Part shown: one piece after another, positions 14,916 through 17,785 of the stretch | Numbering within the stretch: position 1 is the first letter of the stretch | Layout: every line of letters starts with the position of its first letter | Origin: Acidobacteriota bacterium | Lineage (GTDB): Bacteria; Acidobacteriota; Blastocatellia; Pyrinomonadales; Pyrinomonadaceae | Assembly (NCBI GenBank): GCA_024640445.1 | Contig: JAHEEZ010000055.1 | Coordinates: 1 to 17,785, forward strand | DNA: 17,785 nucleotides | Direction of reading: 5' to 3' | Translations under genes and position numbers: made by a program | Notes under the pieces: model-generated | What the model was told of the DNA's origin: nothing | What the model saw: only the letters and a program-made list of their open reading frames with translations | The model's database searches: none

Positions 14916-17678
14916 ATGAAAGGCAGCGAGATCAGACAAAGGTTTCTGGATTACTTCGAAAGCAAAGGTCACAAAGTGGTGCATTCGTCGCCGCTTCTCC
15001 CGGCGAACGACCCGACGCTTTTGTTCGTCAATGCGGGGATGAACCAATTCAAGGACGTATTCCTTGGCAACGAGAAGCGCGACTACTCACGTGCCGCGTC
15101 TTCCCAAAAGTGCATACGCGCGGGCGGCAAACATAACGACCTCGACGAGGTTGGAAAGACCGCGCGGCATCACACTTTCTTCGAAATGCTCGGGAATTTC
15201 TCGTTTGGCGACTACTTCAAGAAAGAGGCGATCACGTTCGCATGGGATTTTCTGGTAAACGAACTCGGACTCGACGAATCACGCCTGTGGTTCACGGTCT
15301 TCGAAGGCGATGACGAGGTACCGGCGGACGAAGAGGCTGAAGAGCTTTGGATCGCCGCGGGAGCAAAACCGGAGAGGGTCCTGAGATTCGGAAAGAAGGA
15401 TAATTTCTGGCAGATGGGCGACACAGGACCATGCGGGCCGTGCTCGGAGATCCACTATTACATGGGCGACGACCCGGGCGATCCGGAAAAGAACCGCGCC
15501 GATCTTGTGAACGCCGAGTACGGCGACGAGAACATCGAGATCTGGAATCTCGTGTTCATGCAGTTCGACCGGTCAGAGGACGGGAAAGGCGGCTTCACGC
15601 TTGCGAACCTGCCGGCGCCATCAGTTGACACCGGAATGGGGCTGGAGAGAGTTTCGGCGGTGATGCAGGGCGTCCGTTCAAACTACGAAACTGACCTGAT
15701 CAGGCCGATCATTGACCGGGTCGCTGCTATCAGTGAGCAGGGAACAGGGAGCGGTGAGCAGGCAAACGTAGGGGAGGGGCTTGTCCCCGCCCAAACCGAC
15801 ATTTACGACTCGTTCGACGACGAGAAGAAATTCGCGTGCCGCGTGATCGCCGATCACGCCCGTGCAACAGCGTTCGCGATCGCTGACGGCATCCTGCCCG
15901 GCAATGAGGGCCGCAACTATGTACTTCGCAAGATAATGCGGCGGGCGATCTATCACGGACGAGACCACCTCGGACTGACCGACCCGTTCTTTAATGAGGT
16001 TTGTGATTTCGTGATCGGCGAGATGAATGAGGCGTTCCCTGAACTCGAGGTCCAGCGAGGCTTCATACGAAAAATGGTCCTTCTTGAAGAAGAGCGATTT
16101 GGGAACACTTTGACAGAGGGATCAAAGCGATATGAGGAGAAACTCGGAAAAGTAAGTTCGGAAAACGCGGAACTTTTTACGGAATCCGCGAAGCTCTTCG
16201 ACACCTTTGGTTATCCGCGAGACCTGATACGAGTTCGGCTCGAGTCTCAAGGGCTCAAATTTCCTGAAGAAGAGTTTGACGAGAAGTTCGACAATGCGCT
16301 TGGAAAGCTCCAGGAGCAGAGTTCGATCGGCAAGACCCAGCAGGCGGAGAGAATTAATCCTATTTACGCCAAGCTTCTCGAGGAAGCCGGTTCCGGCAAG
16401 TTCCTCGGTTACGAATCGATCTTCGTGGAGGACGCGCGGGTGCGGGCTTTGGTCAAAGGCGATGATGTAGTCGATTCACTGGAAGAGGGTGACGAAGGGC
16501 TTATCGTCCTGGACAGGACCCCGTTCTACGCGGAATCGGGCGGACAGGTCGGCGACCGCGGGAAACTGTTCAATCATTCGGTCCACGTCAACGTGCTTGA
16601 CGCGTTCGCTCCCATTCAGGGCGTAACGGTGCACAAGTCGAAGATCAAGAGCGGCTCGGTCAAGGCGGGCGATTTCGTGACCGCTTCGGTGGATGCGGAA
16701 AAGCGAGATGCGACGAGGCGGAATCACACCGCGACACACCTTGTGCACGCCGCGCTGAAAGAAGTTCTCGGAACTCACGTCAAGCAAGCCGGCTCCGTGG
16801 TCGCCCCGAACTATCTGCGTTTTGATTTCACTCATTACCAGCCTATGTCCGAGTTCGAGGTCCGCGAGGTCGAGGATCTTGTAAACCGCTACATTTTGGA
16901 AAATGAGCCGGTTGCTACTGATGTCATGGCGATCGAGGAAGCTATGCGAAGCGGAGCCGTGGCAATGTTTGGCGAAAAGTACGGATCTGAGGTCCGCGTA
17001 CTTTCCGTCGGCGACGGTACTTTTTCGAAAGAGCTTTGCGGCGGTACCCACGTCCGCGCGACGGGCGACATAGGCAGTTTCAAGATCACTGCAGACGAGG
17101 CGATCGCTTCCGGAGTCAGGCGAATACGCGCCATCACGGGACTCGACGCGTTCAGGCGGTTTCGCGAGGACGAATTGCTGATCGACCGTTCTCTCGGCGT
17201 ACTCAAGACCCAGCGCGACCAGCTTCCGGTCGCTATCGAGAAGCTTTACGAGGACCTCAAGAAGACCAGGAAAGAGGTCGAGGACCTGAAGCTGAAGATC
17301 GCCACAGGAAACGCGGGCGGGTCCGCGAACGGCGACGAAGCGAAAGAAATAAGCGGCGTAAAGGTGCTCGCAAAAATGGTCGACGACCTGGACCCGAGCG
17401 GAATGCGTCATCTCTCGGATACGCTTATGGCGAAGGTCAGGTCCGGCGTGGTGATCATCGGCAGGAAAGGCGACGGCAAGGTTTCGTTCATCGTCCGCGT
17501 ATCGGACGACCTTACGGATCGCGTTAAGGCTGGGAACATAATTCGCGAGATCGCTCCGATAGTGGGAGGCCGCGGCGGCGGCAAACCGGACATGGCCGAA
17601 GGCGGCGGCTCGGAACCCGATAAACTGTCGGAAGCGATCGACGCGAGCTACGGAGTTATAGAAAGAATGTTGGAATAA
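14916..17678 (+). CDS. alaS: Alanine--tRNA ligase with a 20-residue repeat-derived insertion
   Basis: Charges tRNA-Ala and edits mischarged Ser/Gly. 920 residues, longer than the usual ~875. The catalytic domain begins with GSEIRQRFLDYFESKGH and has FVNAGMNQFKDVFLG, RHHTFFEMLGNFSFGDYFK and DTGMGLERVSAVMQG. The editing domain has HTATH (His604, His608) and CGGTH (Cys708, His712), the complete metal site. A coiled region (about 770-800) and the C-Ala domain with GGRGGGKPDMAEGGG follow. Residues 273-292 (nt 15732-15791), just before IYDSF..RVIADHARA, encode SEQGTGSGEQ and NVGEGLVPA; homologues have only a short G-x-Y linker there, and the DNA is a heptamer-plus-core repeat also found upstream of the gene. 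The reading frame is intact, so the enzyme presumably tolerates it as a surface loop. The start has no clear Shine-Dalgarno. Confidence 0.97.
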   Translation: MKGSEIRQRFLDYFESKGHKVVHSSPLLPANDPTLLFVNAGMNQFKDVFLGNEKRDYSRAASSQKCIRAGGKHNDLDEVGKTARHHTFFEMLGNFSFGDYFKKEAITFAWDFLVNELGLDESRLWFTVFEGDDEVPADEEAEELWIAAGAKPERVLRFGKKDNFWQMGDTGPCGPCSEIHYYMGDDPGDPEKNRADLVNAEYGDENIEIWNLVFMQFDRSEDGKGGFTLANLPAPSVDTGMGLERVSAVMQGVRSNYETDLIRPIIDRVAAISEQGTGSGEQANVGEGLVPAQTDIYDSFDDEKKFACRVIADHARATAFAIADGILPGNEGRNYVLRKIMRRAIYHGRDHLGLTDPFFNEVCDFVIGEMNEAFPELEVQRGFIRKMVLLEEERFGNTLTEGSKRYEEKLGKVSSENAELFTESAKLFDTFGYPRDLIRVRLESQGLKFPEEEFDEKFDNALGKLQEQSSIGKTQQAERINPIYAKLLEEAGSGKFLGYESIFVEDARVRALVKGDDVVDSLEEGDEGLIVLDRTPFYAESGGQVGDRGKLFNHSVHVNVLDAFAPIQGVTVHKSKIKSGSVKAGDFVTASVDAEKRDATRRNHTATHLVHAALKEVLGTHVKQAGSVVAPNYLRFDFTHYQPMSEFEVREVEDLVNRYILENEPVATDVMAIEEAMRSGAVAMFGEKYGSEVRVLSVGDGTFSKELCGGTHVRATGDIGSFKITADEAIASGVRRIRAITGLDAFRRFREDELLIDRSLGVLKTQRDQLPVAIEKLYEDLKKTRKEVEDLKLKIATGNAGGSANGDEAKEISGVKVLAKMVDDLDPSGMRHLSDTLMAKVRSGVVIIGRKGDGKVSFIVRVSDDLTDRVKAGNIIREIAPIVGGRGGGKPDMAEGGGSEPDKLSEAIDASYGVIERMLE
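15731..15792 (+). repeat. Repeat element inserted in frame inside alaS
   Basis: Heptamer-like units CAGTGAG, CAGGGAA, CAGGGAG and CGGTGAG (15731-15758) run into CAGG and the core GTAGGGGAGGGGCTTGTCCC..GCCC (15768-15792). The core matches the inverted copy at 14785-14810 at 23 of 26 positions. The added length of 60 bp keeps the frame and has no stop codon in the reading direction. Confidence 0.85.
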
Positions 17679-17785
17679 CAGGGATGAAGGGGATAAAGGA
17701 GTTAGAATTGTTGCGTCAGTTTGAGTTCTTATTGAATCCCCTGCGCAAGAGTTTCAAATCGGGAGCTCAACAAGATGGACAGGAT
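17679..17785. other. Region downstream of alaS
   Basis: 107 bases with no gene visible before the window ends. AGGGATGAAGGGGATAAAGG (17681-17700) looks like degenerate repeat units. The last 15 bases (17771-17785) match positions 100-114 at 14 of 15 positions, so a GACAGGAT-type repeat probably continues past the edge. No T-tracted terminator for alaS is visible. Confidence 0.5.

Noticed and set aside
16476..17411. Long antisense open frame (311 codons) opposite alaS
   Set aside because: Shadow of the alaS codon pattern in a GC-rich gene; no recognisable domains and no ribosome site.

Overview
The window looks like an ordinary chromosomal segment of a free-living bacterium, moderately GC-rich by eye. 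The gene content (a TPR/sigma-54 activator fusion, an M43 secreted protease, a cytoplasmic GH63/MGH1-like hydrolase, ClpS-ClpA) together with intergenic DNA packed with short tandem and palindromic repeats suggests an Acidobacteriota lineage close to Blastocatellia/Pyrinomonadaceae. That placement is an inference from style and recall, not from a search. I see no phage, IS, CRISPR, tRNA or rRNA.

Layout. 1-229: gene-free repeat-rich DNA. 230-5569 (minus): a tight cluster read as GH63-like glycosidase, clpS, clpA, i.e. a sugar hydrolase ahead of the N-degron adaptor and its unfoldase. 5570-5913: divergent intergenic region holding a 132-bp element with three CCCAT..ATGGG palindromes and a candidate promoter. 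5914-8967 (plus): a 1017-residue TPR-array/sigma-54 AAA+/Fis-HTH activator. 9092-9772 (plus): small serine esterase, ended by a bidirectional terminator shared with the convergent 9809-10807 (minus) M43 metalloprotease. 11020-11667 (plus): probable DUF1287 lipoprotein, divergent from the protease. 11832-13819 (minus): truB followed by a membrane-anchored alpha/beta hydrolase. 14038-14562 (plus): recX, then 353 bp made almost wholly of repeats, then alaS (14916-17678).

The most notable signal is in the repeats rather than in an unusual gene cluster. At least seven loci carry tandem arrays with a 7-bp period but different unit sequences (TCATCAC-type, CTTCTGA, CTGTCTC, CGTGAAT, ATTGGAC-type, ACTGAAA, CAGGGAG-type). 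Three arrays run into the 3' ends of genes (clpA, the alpha/beta hydrolase, recX), so the repeat supplies the last codons. In two places a heptamer array is joined, in the same relative order and orientation, to a conserved GTAGG..GGGCTTGTCCC..GCCC core. One of these is upstream of alaS. The other lies inside alaS as a 60-bp, 20-codon in-frame insertion in an essential tRNA synthetase. This resembles the heptameric STRR repeats of cyanobacteria and the Rickettsia palindromic elements that insert in frame into genes.
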